This document shows positions 1 through 4,786 of a DNA stretch of 7,787 nucleotides, piece after piece (positions within the stretch are counted from its first letter, which is position 1; every line of letters begins with the position of its first letter). The stretch is taken from assembly GCA_938016505.1 (NCBI GenBank), contig CALLWN010000120.1, forward strand, positions 1 through 7,787. The letters run 5' to 3'. A program made the position numbers and the translations under genes. Origin of the DNA: an uncultured Sphingomonadaceae bacterium. GTDB lineage: Bacteria; Pseudomonadota; Alphaproteobacteria; Sphingomonadales; Sphingomonadaceae. The notes below the pieces were generated by a model. That model ran no database searches. It was not told the origin of the DNA and was given only the letters and a program-made list of their open reading frames with translations.

Positions 1-137
1 AAGATGTAGTTCGGCGCGTAGAAGCTGCCAACCGGGTTCAGGTCGCCGATGCCCTCGAAGGTGAGGACGGTGACGGCGGCGGTTGCCGGTGCAGCGAGCA
101 GCGCGGCACCAGCTACGGCGAGCAGAAGATTTTTCAT
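1..137 (-). CDS. Secreted PEP-CTERM-type protein, N-terminal fragment
   Basis: Only the first 45 codons are inside the window; the gene runs off the left edge. The protein starts MKNLLLAVAGAALLAAPATA, a classic Sec signal peptide: Lys2, then a Leu/Ala-rich core, then an Ala-Thr-Ala signal peptidase I site around residue 20. The mature start contains FEGIGDLNPVGSFY, which resembles the N-terminus of PEP-CTERM (PEPxxWA-CTERM) proteins common in sphingomonads. Such proteins are exported, then sorted and processed by an exosortase or archaeosortase-like system, and are often linked to exopolysaccharide or biofilm. The start is fixed by GGAGGG six bases upstream. A near-perfect sigma-54 promoter precedes the gene, as reported for several PEP-CTERM genes. 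The defining C-terminal sorting motif is off-window, so the family call is inference; a different secreted beta-rich protein remains possible. Confidence 0.75.
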   Translation of the reverse strand, partial: MKNLLLAVAGAALLAAPATAAVTVLTFEGIGDLNPVGSFYAPNYI

Positions 138-143
138 GACATA

Positions 144-149
144 CCCTCC
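144..149 (-). promoter_or_regulatory. Ribosome binding site of the secreted protein gene
   Basis: On the minus strand the bases read GGAGGG, six bases before the ATG at 137. This is the strongest Shine-Dalgarno match I noticed in the window, and it settles the start codon of the secreted protein. Confidence 0.8.
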
Positions 150-181
150 ATAACGCCCCGAAGCTGGAGCATGCACATTCC

Positions 182-198
182 TGCAAGAATCGTGCCAA
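182..198 (-). promoter_or_regulatory. Sigma-54 (RpoN) -24/-12 promoter
   Basis: The minus strand reads TTGGCACG, four bases ATTC, then TTGCA. This matches the established sigma-54 consensus TGGCACG-N4-TTGCW at every defined position. The -24 GG (196-195) and -12 GC (184-183) have the required spacing. The predicted transcription start is near position 172, giving a leader of about 35 bases before the ATG at 137, with the ribosome binding site inside it. The gene would therefore need RpoN and an AAA+ enhancer-binding protein. In PEP-CTERM systems the PrsK/PrsR pair is associated with RpoN control; naming PrsR here is inference. Confidence 0.85.
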
Positions 199-262
199 CA
201 CGGGCAAAAGCAGCAACCTCAGAGAGTTAATGGTCGTGGAACCGGCCGTGCGGGCGTCGCTG

Positions 263-279
263 TGTAAAAAACTCTTACA
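263..279. promoter_or_regulatory. Palindrome, candidate enhancer-binding site
   Basis: The plus strand reads TGTAA, seven bases AAAAACT, then TTACA, an interrupted dyad with 5-bp perfect arms. It lies about 65 bases upstream of the -24 element of the sigma-54 promoter, where NtrC-type activators commonly bind. I see only this one copy. The AT-rich dyad stands out from the GC-rich surroundings. That it binds a PrsR-like activator is inference from position and symmetry. Confidence 0.5.
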
Positions 280-305
280 GTTGGGGGGAGTTGGGTTGGA
301 ATATT

Positions 306-1499
306 TCAGGAGAGAAAGAAACGTGCCGCAAGCTCGACGTGCGTCGACCAGCGGAACTGCGCGACCGGCCACAGCGTTTCGAGGCGATAGCCGCCGGCGA
401 CCAGCCGTTCGGCGTCGCGGGCGAAGGTCGCCGGGTTGCACGAGACCGCCATCACCACGGGCACCCGGGCGGCCGCGATCTCGACGGCCTGGGCGGCCGC
501 GCCGGTGCGCGGTGGATCGAAGACGACAGCGTCAAGACCTCTCAGCTCGGCTGCCATGAGCGGACGGCGGAACAGGTCGCGGTGGAGTGTCTCGACCGGC
601 CGACCTGCCCCCCGCGCTGCACGGCCGAGCGCCGCGACCGCGGGCGCTGAACCGTCGACCGCCAGCACCCGGGCCGCTTTCGCAAGCGGCAGCGCGAAGG
701 TGCCGAGGCCGCAGAACAGATCCGCGACCCGTCGCGCGCCCGCCACCCCCTCCCGCACTGCGGCAACGAGGGCCGCCTCGCCATCTGCGGTTGCCTGAAG
801 GAAGGCGCCGGGCGGAAGCGTGACGGCGACTCCGCCGAGAGCGACTGACGGTTGGGCCGGGGCCACCACGGTCTCGACCCCAAGCGGCCCCTCGACCGAG
901 AGCCTCGCCAACCGGTGCGTGGATGCGAAAGCTGCAAGCGCTTCGACGGCCGGCAGGGTGCCGGCAGCGAGGTTGGCAAGCATCAGGTCGACGCCGCCGT
1001 CGGTCGCCGTCATGGTGATGCCGACGACGCCACGGGGCGGCAGCAGAGCCTCGAGGAGGGCCCGGAGCGGAGCGACGAGCGCGAACAGCCCGGGCTCGAG
1101 CACCGGGCAGGCAGCAAGATCGACCAGCACGTGGCTGCCCTCGGCATTGAAACCGATCTCGGCCCGGCCGTTGCGGCGCGCGGCGCGCAGGCTCGCCCGG
1201 CGGCGGCTGAAGGCCGGAGAGAGGTGGACTGGCCGCACATCGCAAGGCTCGATCCCCAGCCTGGCAAGCGGCTCGAGGATGCGCTGCCGGGCGAAGTCGG
1301 CAAGGATCGGCTCGCCGACATGCTGGAGCTGGCAGCCGCCGCAGGTGCCAAAGTGCGGGCATGGCGGATCCACCCGGTTTGGGCCGGGGACGAGGGTGCC
1401 ATCTTCCCCGACCCTGTCCCCCGGAACGGCACCGGCGATGAACCGGCCATCGGCGGTGATGCCGTCGCCACGGGCGGCAAGGCGGGTGACAAGGCTCAT
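306..1499 (-). CDS. rlmD: Class I SAM-dependent RNA m5U methyltransferase, RlmD/RumA family
   Basis: This 397-residue protein belongs to the RumA/TrmA (COG2265) family, which methylates C5 of uridine in RNA using S-adenosylmethionine; RlmD modifies U1939 of 23S rRNA. A short TRAM-like segment lies at residues 3-30. A 4Fe-4S cluster is indicated by Cys47, Cys53, Cys56 and Cys131. The Rossmann domain shows the family Gln (FLQ, Gln235), SAM motif DLFCGLGTF at 260-268, acidic Asp282, DPPR at 328-331, the catalytic nucleophile in SCNPATFARD (Cys354), and the general base Glu389. It is slightly shorter than E. coli RlmD (about 430). The reading frame stays open upstream to 1778, but the TRAM segment begins right at the ATG at 1499, so I chose that start; no clear Shine-Dalgarno precedes it. 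The fold, cofactor and chemistry are secure. The exact target, rRNA or tRNA, cannot be fixed from sequence alone. Confidence 0.9.
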   Translation of the reverse strand: MSLVTRLAARGDGITADGRFIAGAVPGDRVGEDGTLVPGPNRVDPPCPHFGTCGGCQLQHVGEPILADFARQRILEPLARLGIEPCDVRPVHLSPAFSRRRASLRAARRNGRAEIGFNAEGSHVLVDLAACPVLEPGLFALVAPLRALLEALLPPRGVVGITMTATDGGVDLMLANLAAGTLPAVEALAAFASTHRLARLSVEGPLGVETVVAPAQPSVALGGVAVTLPPGAFLQATADGEAALVAAVREGVAGARRVADLFCGLGTFALPLAKAARVLAVDGSAPAVAALGRAARGAGRPVETLHRDLFRRPLMAAELRGLDAVVFDPPRTGAAAQAVEIAAARVPVVMAVSCNPATFARDAERLVAGGYRLETLWPVAQFRWSTHVELAARFFLS

Positions 1500-1532
1500 G
1501 ATCGCGCCGTGCCGGACGCAGCACCCGTGCGG

Positions 1533-1555
1533 GCGGACGCACCCGGAGCGTCCGC
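1533..1555. promoter_or_regulatory. Perfect inverted repeat in divergent intergenic region
   Basis: GCGGACGC (1533-1540) and GCGTCCGC (1548-1555) form a perfect 8-bp dyad around a 7-base spacer. It lies 34 bases upstream of the methyltransferase ATG and 48 bases upstream of the lipoprotein ATG. The 8-mer CGGACGCA of its left half also occurs at 1513-1520. It could be an operator for the divergent pair or a leader hairpin of the methyltransferase mRNA. No convincing -35/-10 boxes were seen in 1500-1603. GC-rich dyads arise easily by chance here, so function is uncertain. Confidence 0.3.
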
Positions 1556-1603
1556 TGCGCTGCCGTTCATGCTGCAGACAGAATGGCAAGTCATGACGGT
1601 TCC

Positions 1604-1831
1604 ATGAAACTTCGTGCAATTGGGCTGCCGTTGCTGGTTGTTGGCGGCCTTGGTGGATGCGCACCCTCTCTCCTGCACGTCTCGGGCGCAAGCGCGGTTG
1701 CAGTGCCGGGCGAGGTCCCGAGAGACTCCCGTGGCGAACCGGTGTGGAGCGCCATCCGCCCCGCGCCGGGCACGGCACGGGCCGCTCGCTCCCACGAAGT
1801 GCCGCAGCCTGCCGAGGGAAGCACGCCCTGA
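1604..1831 (+). CDS. Small predicted lipoprotein of unknown function
   Basis: This is the only plus-strand gene I accept. It encodes 75 residues beginning MKLRAIGLPLLVVGGLGGC, a lipoprotein signal peptide: Lys2 and Arg4, a hydrophobic core at 6-16, and the lipobox LGGC with Cys19 as the predicted lipidated residue. Gly at -2 is tolerated but not the most common lipobox residue. The mature part is about 57 residues, rich in Pro, Ala and Arg, contains VPRDSRGEPVW, and has no predicted domain or second hydrophobic segment. An upstream in-frame ATG at 1583 would put seven non-signal residues before it, so 1604 is preferred. The Shine-Dalgarno is weak. It is divergent from the methyltransferase and converges on gmk with a 16-base gap. 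I do not recognise a family. The main risk is a chance reading frame in GC-rich DNA, but the well-formed signal argues for a gene. Confidence 0.6.
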   Translation: MKLRAIGLPLLVVGGLGGCAPSLLHVSGASAVAVPGEVPRDSRGEPVWSAIRPAPGTARAARSHEVPQPAEGSTP

Positions 1832-1847
1832 CTGGCGCTGCGACGGC

Positions 1848-2486
1848 TCACGCGAGCAGGGTTCGCACCAGCGCAAAGAGCCCGATCTGGCGCGGCCGAC
1901 GCAGCCGCTCGGCGGCAACGATGGTCCGGATGTTCTCGAAACAGCTATCGGCATCGTCGTTGACGAGGACATAGTCATATTCGGCGAAGTGGCTGATCTC
2001 GTCCTTCGCCTTGGCCATGCGCGCTGCGATCACCGCCTCGGGCTCGTCGGCACGGGTCCGGAGCCGCCGGGCGAGCTCCTCCATCGAGGGTGGAAGCAGG
2101 AAGATGGAGACGAGATCGGCATCGGGCTCCTTGCGGAACTGGTTCTGCGCCAGCTGTTGCGCCCCCTGCCAGTCGATATCGAACAGCACGTCGAACCCGG
2201 CGTCGATGGCGTCCCTGACGGGTGCACGCGGCGACCCGTAATGGTTGCCGAACACTCGCGCCCACTCGAGAAAATGGTCCTGCTCGACGAGTGCCTGGAA
2301 CGTCTCCGGCGTGACGAAATGATAATGCTCGCCGTCAACCTCGCCCGGTCGCGGCGGACGGGTGGTGACCGAGACCGAGACCCGGATCGAAGGATCGGCC
2401 GCGAGGAGCCGGCGCGACATGGTGCTCTTGCCCGCACCCGACGGCGACGAGAGCACCAGCATGAGGCCGCGGCGGGCCACACTCAC
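1848..2486 (-). CDS. gmk: Guanylate kinase
   Basis: Guanylate kinase phosphorylates GMP to GDP with ATP in the cytoplasm, feeding GTP, dGTP and (p)ppGpp pools. From the chosen GTG the protein is 212 residues, close to the 207 of E. coli. The P-loop is SSPSGAGKST (13-22). The GMP-binding region includes Ser39, Arg43, Arg46 and Tyr55 in SVTTRPPRPGEVDGEHYHF, then Glu74 and Tyr83 in FLEWARVFGNHYGSP. The core DIDWQGA follows at 103-109, and an Arg-rich lid, RLRTRADEP, lies further on. I chose the GTG at 2486 because AGGG sits seven bases upstream and the family usually has a short basic stretch before this beta strand. An ATG at 2462 (204 residues) or a GTG at 2516 are alternatives. The open frame to 2738 overlaps sspB and is not credible. 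It lies 64 bases downstream of sspB and probably shares its transcript. Confidence 0.96.
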   Translation of the reverse strand: MSVARRGLMLVLSSPSGAGKSTMSRRLLAADPSIRVSVSVTTRPPRPGEVDGEHYHFVTPETFQALVEQDHFLEWARVFGNHYGSPRAPVRDAIDAGFDVLFDIDWQGAQQLAQNQFRKEPDADLVSIFLLPPSMEELARRLRTRADEPEAVIAARMAKAKDEISHFAEYDYVLVNDDADSCFENIRTIVAAERLRRPRQIGLFALVRTLLA

Positions 2487-2493
2487 GGCCCGG

Positions 2494-2497
2494 CCCT
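2494..2497 (-). promoter_or_regulatory. Ribosome binding site supporting the gmk GTG start
   Basis: The minus strand reads AGGG, seven bases before the GTG at 2486. No comparable motif precedes the ATG at 2462, so this decides the start, with moderate certainty. Confidence 0.45.
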
Positions 2498-2522
2498 GCG
2501 GTGGCAGGGGCAGCACGCCATG

Positions 2523-2554
2523 GTGAGCGCCCGGGCGCGACCCGGGACCGTCAC
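2523..2554 (-). other. Hairpin spanning the sspB stop codon
   Basis: In the minus-strand transcript a CCCGGG-CCCGGG stem (2546-2541 with 2535-2530, loop TCGCG) is flanked by GTGA and TCAC, which pair as a lower stem across a small internal loop. The lower stem contains the sspB stop TGA (2553-2551). No run of U follows, so it is not a standard intrinsic terminator. It may set the ratio of sspB to gmk expression or protect the upstream mRNA, but the effect is unproven. Confidence 0.4.
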
Positions 2555-3060
2555 TTGCGGCGCTTGAAGTCGAGGCTGACGACATTGGAGCCGCCCTCCC
2601 CACCCTCCCCGGAAGGGGCGCCATCACCGACCGGGCCTGGCGGCGGCTCGGGCAGCGGTGCCGGGCGATCGGGCACGCTGACGGCGAACTGCAGGGCGAA
2701 GTTGACCGCCGGATCGACGAAGCCGGTGATCGCTGCATAGGGAATGCGGAGCTTGGCGGGCACCTGGCTGAAGGTGAGGCCGATCTCGAAATGGTCTGCC
2801 GCGGCCTTCAGGTCCCAGAAGCGGTGCTGGATGACGATTGTCATGTCGTCCGGGTAGCGCTCGAGAAGATGGGCCGGAAGGTCGACCCCCGGGAAACGGG
2901 TGCGGAAGGCGATGTAGAAATGGTGCGCGCCCGGGAGCCCGCCAGCAGCTGCTACATCGGCAAGGACGCGGCGCACGACTCCCCGGAGCGCGTCCTGCAC
3001 GATCTCGTCATAGGGGATAAGGCTGTCCGGCGGATCGGACGGGTCTTCCGGATCGCTCAT
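2551..3060 (-). CDS. sspB: ClpXP adaptor protein SspB, alphaproteobacterial type
   Basis: SspB binds the tmRNA-encoded degradation tag and tethers tagged proteins to the ClpX unfoldase for ClpXP proteolysis in the cytoplasm. The 169-residue protein has an acidic N-terminus (1-16), a folded substrate-binding domain (about 17-125) beginning IPYDEIVQDALRGVVRRVL, and the family blocks HHFYIAFRTRFPGV, YPDDMTIVIQHRFWDL and LRIPYAAITGFVDPAVNFALQF. A flexible Pro/Gly-rich linker follows (131-158), then the basic tail VVSLDFKRRK. That tail matches the position and character of the ClpX-binding (XB) peptide in known SspB proteins. The length and the long first helix fit the Caulobacter form rather than the E. 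coli form. The gene begins about 100 bases downstream of ssrA, which makes the tag this adaptor recognises. The ATG has only a weak ribosome binding site. gmk follows after 64 bases. Confidence 0.95.
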   Translation of the reverse strand: MSDPEDPSDPPDSLIPYDEIVQDALRGVVRRVLADVAAAGGLPGAHHFYIAFRTRFPGVDLPAHLLERYPDDMTIVIQHRFWDLKAAADHFEIGLTFSQVPAKLRIPYAAITGFVDPAVNFALQFAVSVPDRPAPLPEPPPGPVGDGAPSGEGGEGGSNVVSLDFKRRK

Positions 3061-3168
3061 GGCTCGCGTGCGGGGCTCGGGTCACACATGGGGTCGCCCC
3101 TTCCTGACCGCGCGGCCTGCGCCCGTCAAGGCAGCGCCGCACCGGGCGGGGCAGTGCTGGCATGAGAG

Positions 3169-3200
3169 TGCAGGCGCTTCTGTTGCCCGGCGCGCCTGCA
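3169..3200 (-). other. 9-bp hairpin at the 3' end of the tmRNA coding piece
   Basis: TGCAGGCGC (3169-3177) and GCGCCTGCA (3192-3200) form a perfect 9-bp stem. On the minus strand the loop contains GGGCAACAGAA. It is probably the last helix of the coding RNA, where the A-rich loop could take part in a pseudoknot, and may also mark the transcript end. No U-run follows. I placed the approximate 3' end of ssrA just beyond it. Confidence 0.5.
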
Positions 3201-3226
3201 AGCCGCTGGAGTCCGATTCTGTTACC

Positions 3227-3243
3227 GGGTTCGGCCCGAACCC
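3227..3243 (-). other. 7-bp hairpin in tmRNA coding-piece tail
   Basis: GGGTTCG (3227-3233) and CGAACCC (3237-3243) form a perfect 7-bp stem with a 3-base loop. It lies 38 bases downstream of the tag stop codon on the minus strand, inside the region expected to fold in the mature coding RNA. No U-run follows, so it is read as RNA structure rather than a terminator. Confidence 0.5.
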
Positions 3244-3280
3244 TGCTCAGGCTTTGCAAGACCGGCCTTGGGGGCCAGTG

Positions 3281-3316
3281 TTACGCAGCGATCGCAAATG
3301 CCTCGTTGTCGTTGGC
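3281..3316 (-). other. tmRNA tag reading frame, ANDNEAFAIAA-stop
   Basis: Reading on the minus strand from the resume codon GCC (3316-3314) to TAA (3283-3281) gives ANDNEAFAIAA. With the alanine carried by the tmRNA itself, the added peptide is AANDNEAFAIAA. The ANDN start is typical of alphaproteobacterial tags. The end is Ile-Ala-Ala rather than the usual Leu-Ala-Ala or Val-Ala-Ala recognised by ClpX. Confidence 0.92.
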
Positions 3317-3402
3317 ATTTGTGGGTTTTGAACGGTTTAACGGCGCATTCAGGCCGGGCGAAAGCTGCGTCTTTGAGCGCACGTCGATCCTGGTTCGGCC
3401 CC

Positions 3403-3448
3403 GTCAGCCAAGGTGCAGCTGACCCTTTGGGCCGGCCTGCACCCTGGA
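3403..3448 (-). other. Excised intervening segment of pre-tmRNA
   Basis: This 46-base stretch lies between the CCA end of the acceptor piece (3449) and the first base of the coding piece (3402). It folds as a rod stacked on the acceptor stem. CCAGGGTGCAG (3447-3437) pairs with CTGCACCTTGG (3418-3408) over 11 bp with one G-U. At the tip GGCCC pairs with GGGTC around AAA. In two-piece tmRNAs this loop is removed by processing; that both cuts fall exactly here is inferred from the tRNA-like ends. Confidence 0.8.
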
Positions 3449-3537
3449 TGGTGGAGCCGCCGGGTACTGCCCCCGGGTCCGCTGCACCTATTGCACGCTG
3501 CCATTCATCGCCATCTTCGCGTGAACCGCGACGCCCA

Positions 3538-4731
3538 TCATGTAGCGAATGCGGGCGGGGAATTGAAGACCCCCTTCCCGACGAGGAGCGGATAGCGGTC
3601 GATAACGGCGTCATTGACCCGGTCCCACTCGAAGGCTTGGGCGCGGGCGTGGCCTGCGCTGCCGTGGGCCACTGCGAGCGCCCGGTCGGCGGCGTAGGCG
3701 GCGATCGCGGCCGCGAAGGCGGCGCTGTCGCCGGGGGGCACGAGACGGCCCGTCACGCCATCGACAACGAGCGAGCCGGAGCCGGTTGCGTCGGCGGCGA
3801 CCACCGGCACGCCGCAGGCCATGGCTTCGAGGGTCACGTTGCCGAAGGTCTCGGTGACGGACGGGTTGAGGAACAGGTCGGCGCTGGCGTGGGCCCGGGC
3901 CAGCGCCTCGCCGGTGAGGAAACCCGTGAAGATGGCGCCGGGTGCTGCGCGGGCGAGGACCCCCCGGGCCGGGCCGTCGCCGACGACGAGCAGCCGGTGG
4001 GCGACACCCATCTCGGCGAGGCGCGCGGTGGTTGCCGCCACGACATCGAGGCCCTTCTCGAGCACGAGCCGGCCGACGAAGCCGATCAGGAAGTCGTCTT
4101 CACCGATGCCGAGGCTGCGGCGCCAGGCGAGGTCGCGGCGGCCGGGGTGGAACAGCGCGTGATCGACCCCGCGGCTCCAGATGCGGACCCGCTCGCAGAA
4201 GCCGCCCGCGCGCAGCAGGTCGGCCATCCCCTCGGTTGGCGCGTAGATCTCGGCGAGATCGCCGTAGAAGCGGCGCAGCATGTTTTCGGCCCAGCCGCGC
4301 AACCAGCCGAGACGGTAGTAGTCCCCATAGGTTTCGAACCGGGTGTGAACCGAGGCGACGACCGGGAGTCCGCGGGCCTGTCCCCATCGCTTGGCCTTGT
4401 GGCCGACAAGGTCGGGCGCCGACAGGTGGACGAGGTGGGGCGCGAAGGCGTCGAGATCGGCAAGGACGGGGCGCGACAGGGTGAGGCCGAGCCGATACTC
4501 GCTGCGGCCCGGGATGGGCACCGAGGGGACGGGCACGAGGTCGCCTGTGGGCGGGAATGCCGGGGTTGCCGAGACCGGCGCATAGACCCGGGGGAGGACA
4601 TCGCCCCGGGCGAGCATGCGGCCGACGAGGCGGTTGAGCGCCTGGTTCGCGCCGTCCTTCACATAGTTGTAGTTGCCCGAGAAGACCGCGACACGAAGCG
4701 CGGTGCCCGCCGGACCTGCGCGGTCTGCCAT
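3538..4731 (-). CDS. GT4-family glycosyltransferase (MgtA/SqdX/PimB-like)
   Basis: This 397-residue GT-B fold enzyme of family GT4 is expected to transfer a sugar from an activated nucleotide donor with retention, in the cytoplasm or at the inner membrane face. The N-terminal acceptor domain starts RVAVFSGNYNYVKDGANQAL (13-31 region), with the glycine-rich loop. SVHTRFETYGDYY mid-protein resembles the SqdX, PimB and mannosyltransferase MgtA subgroup. The C-terminal donor domain has GFVGRLVLEKG (Arg221 and Lys226, expected to contact the donor phosphates) and the E-x7-E motif TETFGNVTLEAMACG (Glu294, Glu302). No membrane segment or signal peptide is evident. The ATG at 4731 has AAGG eight bases upstream. 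Opening the frame to 4890 would run through the rpoC terminator and into rpoC, so it is rejected. It follows rpoC by 97 bases and ends about 28 bases before ssrA. Donor and acceptor are unknown; a lipid or surface glycan is the likely target. Confidence 0.88.
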   Translation of the reverse strand: MADRAGPAGTALRVAVFSGNYNYVKDGANQALNRLVGRMLARGDVLPRVYAPVSATPAFPPTGDLVPVPSVPIPGRSEYRLGLTLSRPVLADLDAFAPHLVHLSAPDLVGHKAKRWGQARGLPVVASVHTRFETYGDYYRLGWLRGWAENMLRRFYGDLAEIYAPTEGMADLLRAGGFCERVRIWSRGVDHALFHPGRRDLAWRRSLGIGEDDFLIGFVGRLVLEKGLDVVAATTARLAEMGVAHRLLVVGDGPARGVLARAAPGAIFTGFLTGEALARAHASADLFLNPSVTETFGNVTLEAMACGVPVVAADATGSGSLVVDGVTGRLVPPGDSAAFAAAIAAYAADRALAVAHGSAGHARAQAFEWDRVNDAVIDRYPLLVGKGVFNSPPAFAT

Positions 4732-4739
4732 CGCTGCTG

Positions 4740-4743
4740 CCTT
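4740..4743 (-). promoter_or_regulatory. Ribosome binding site of the glycosyltransferase gene
   Basis: The minus strand reads AAGG, eight bases before the ATG at 4731. It supports that start over the longer open frame. Confidence 0.55.
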
Positions 4744-4786
4744 AGATGGGATGGCGAGAGGGCGAAAGCCTTGCCCGCGCGCCGGG

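Larger units (their letters stand above)
3165..3510 (-). ncRNA. ssrA: Two-piece (circularly permuted) tmRNA
   Basis: tmRNA rescues stalled ribosomes and appends a degradation tag. The minus strand carries the permuted alphaproteobacterial form: acceptor piece, excised spacer, coding piece. The acceptor piece ends CGGCTCC-A-CCA (3459-3449), with CCA encoded. Its T arm has stems CCGGG (3476-3472) and CCCGG (3464-3460) and a 7-base loop. The coding piece starts GGGGCCG (3402-3396), pairing all seven bases of the acceptor strand with G-U at the third pair, the alanyl-tRNA synthetase identity element. GGATCGACG (3390-3382) matches the conserved D-loop region. Helix P2 joins the pieces: TGCGCT (3381-3376) with GGTGCA (3488-3483), and ACGCAGC (3370-3364) with GCAGCGT (3501-3495). 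A pseudoknot precedes the tag: CGGC/GCCG (3356-3353, 3344-3341) and TGAAT/GTTCA (3351-3347, 3333-3329). The outer ends are approximate. The promoter must lie at or inside the end of the glycosyltransferase gene; no clear -35/-10 was seen. Confidence 0.95.

Noticed and set aside
1500..1778. N-terminal extension of the methyltransferase to 1778
   Set aside because: The extra residues are low-complexity, overlap the lipoprotein gene, and precede the natural start of the TRAM-like segment.
1614..2567. 317-codon open frame on the plus strand over gmk
   Set aside because: It is antisense to gmk, a confident gene, overlaps the lipoprotein in another frame, and shows no family motif.
3101..3129. Possible sigma-70 promoter for sspB, TTGACG with 17-base spacer
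   Set aside because: The -35 is good, but the hexamer at the -10 position (CAGGAA) is a poor match, so I do not call it.
3227..3243. Possible tRNA T-arm (GGGTTCG...CGAACCC)
   Set aside because: The loop is three bases, and no acceptor, anticodon or D arm can be drawn around it. It belongs to the tmRNA tail.
3162..3422. 86-codon plus-strand open frame starting MRVQALLLPG
   Set aside because: Its hydrophobic start looked signal-like, but it is antisense to ssrA and has no ribosome binding site or family resemblance.
3222..3614. 130-codon minus-strand open frame
   Set aside because: It covers the tmRNA and the end of the glycosyltransferase in another frame, and the sequence is explained by RNA structure.
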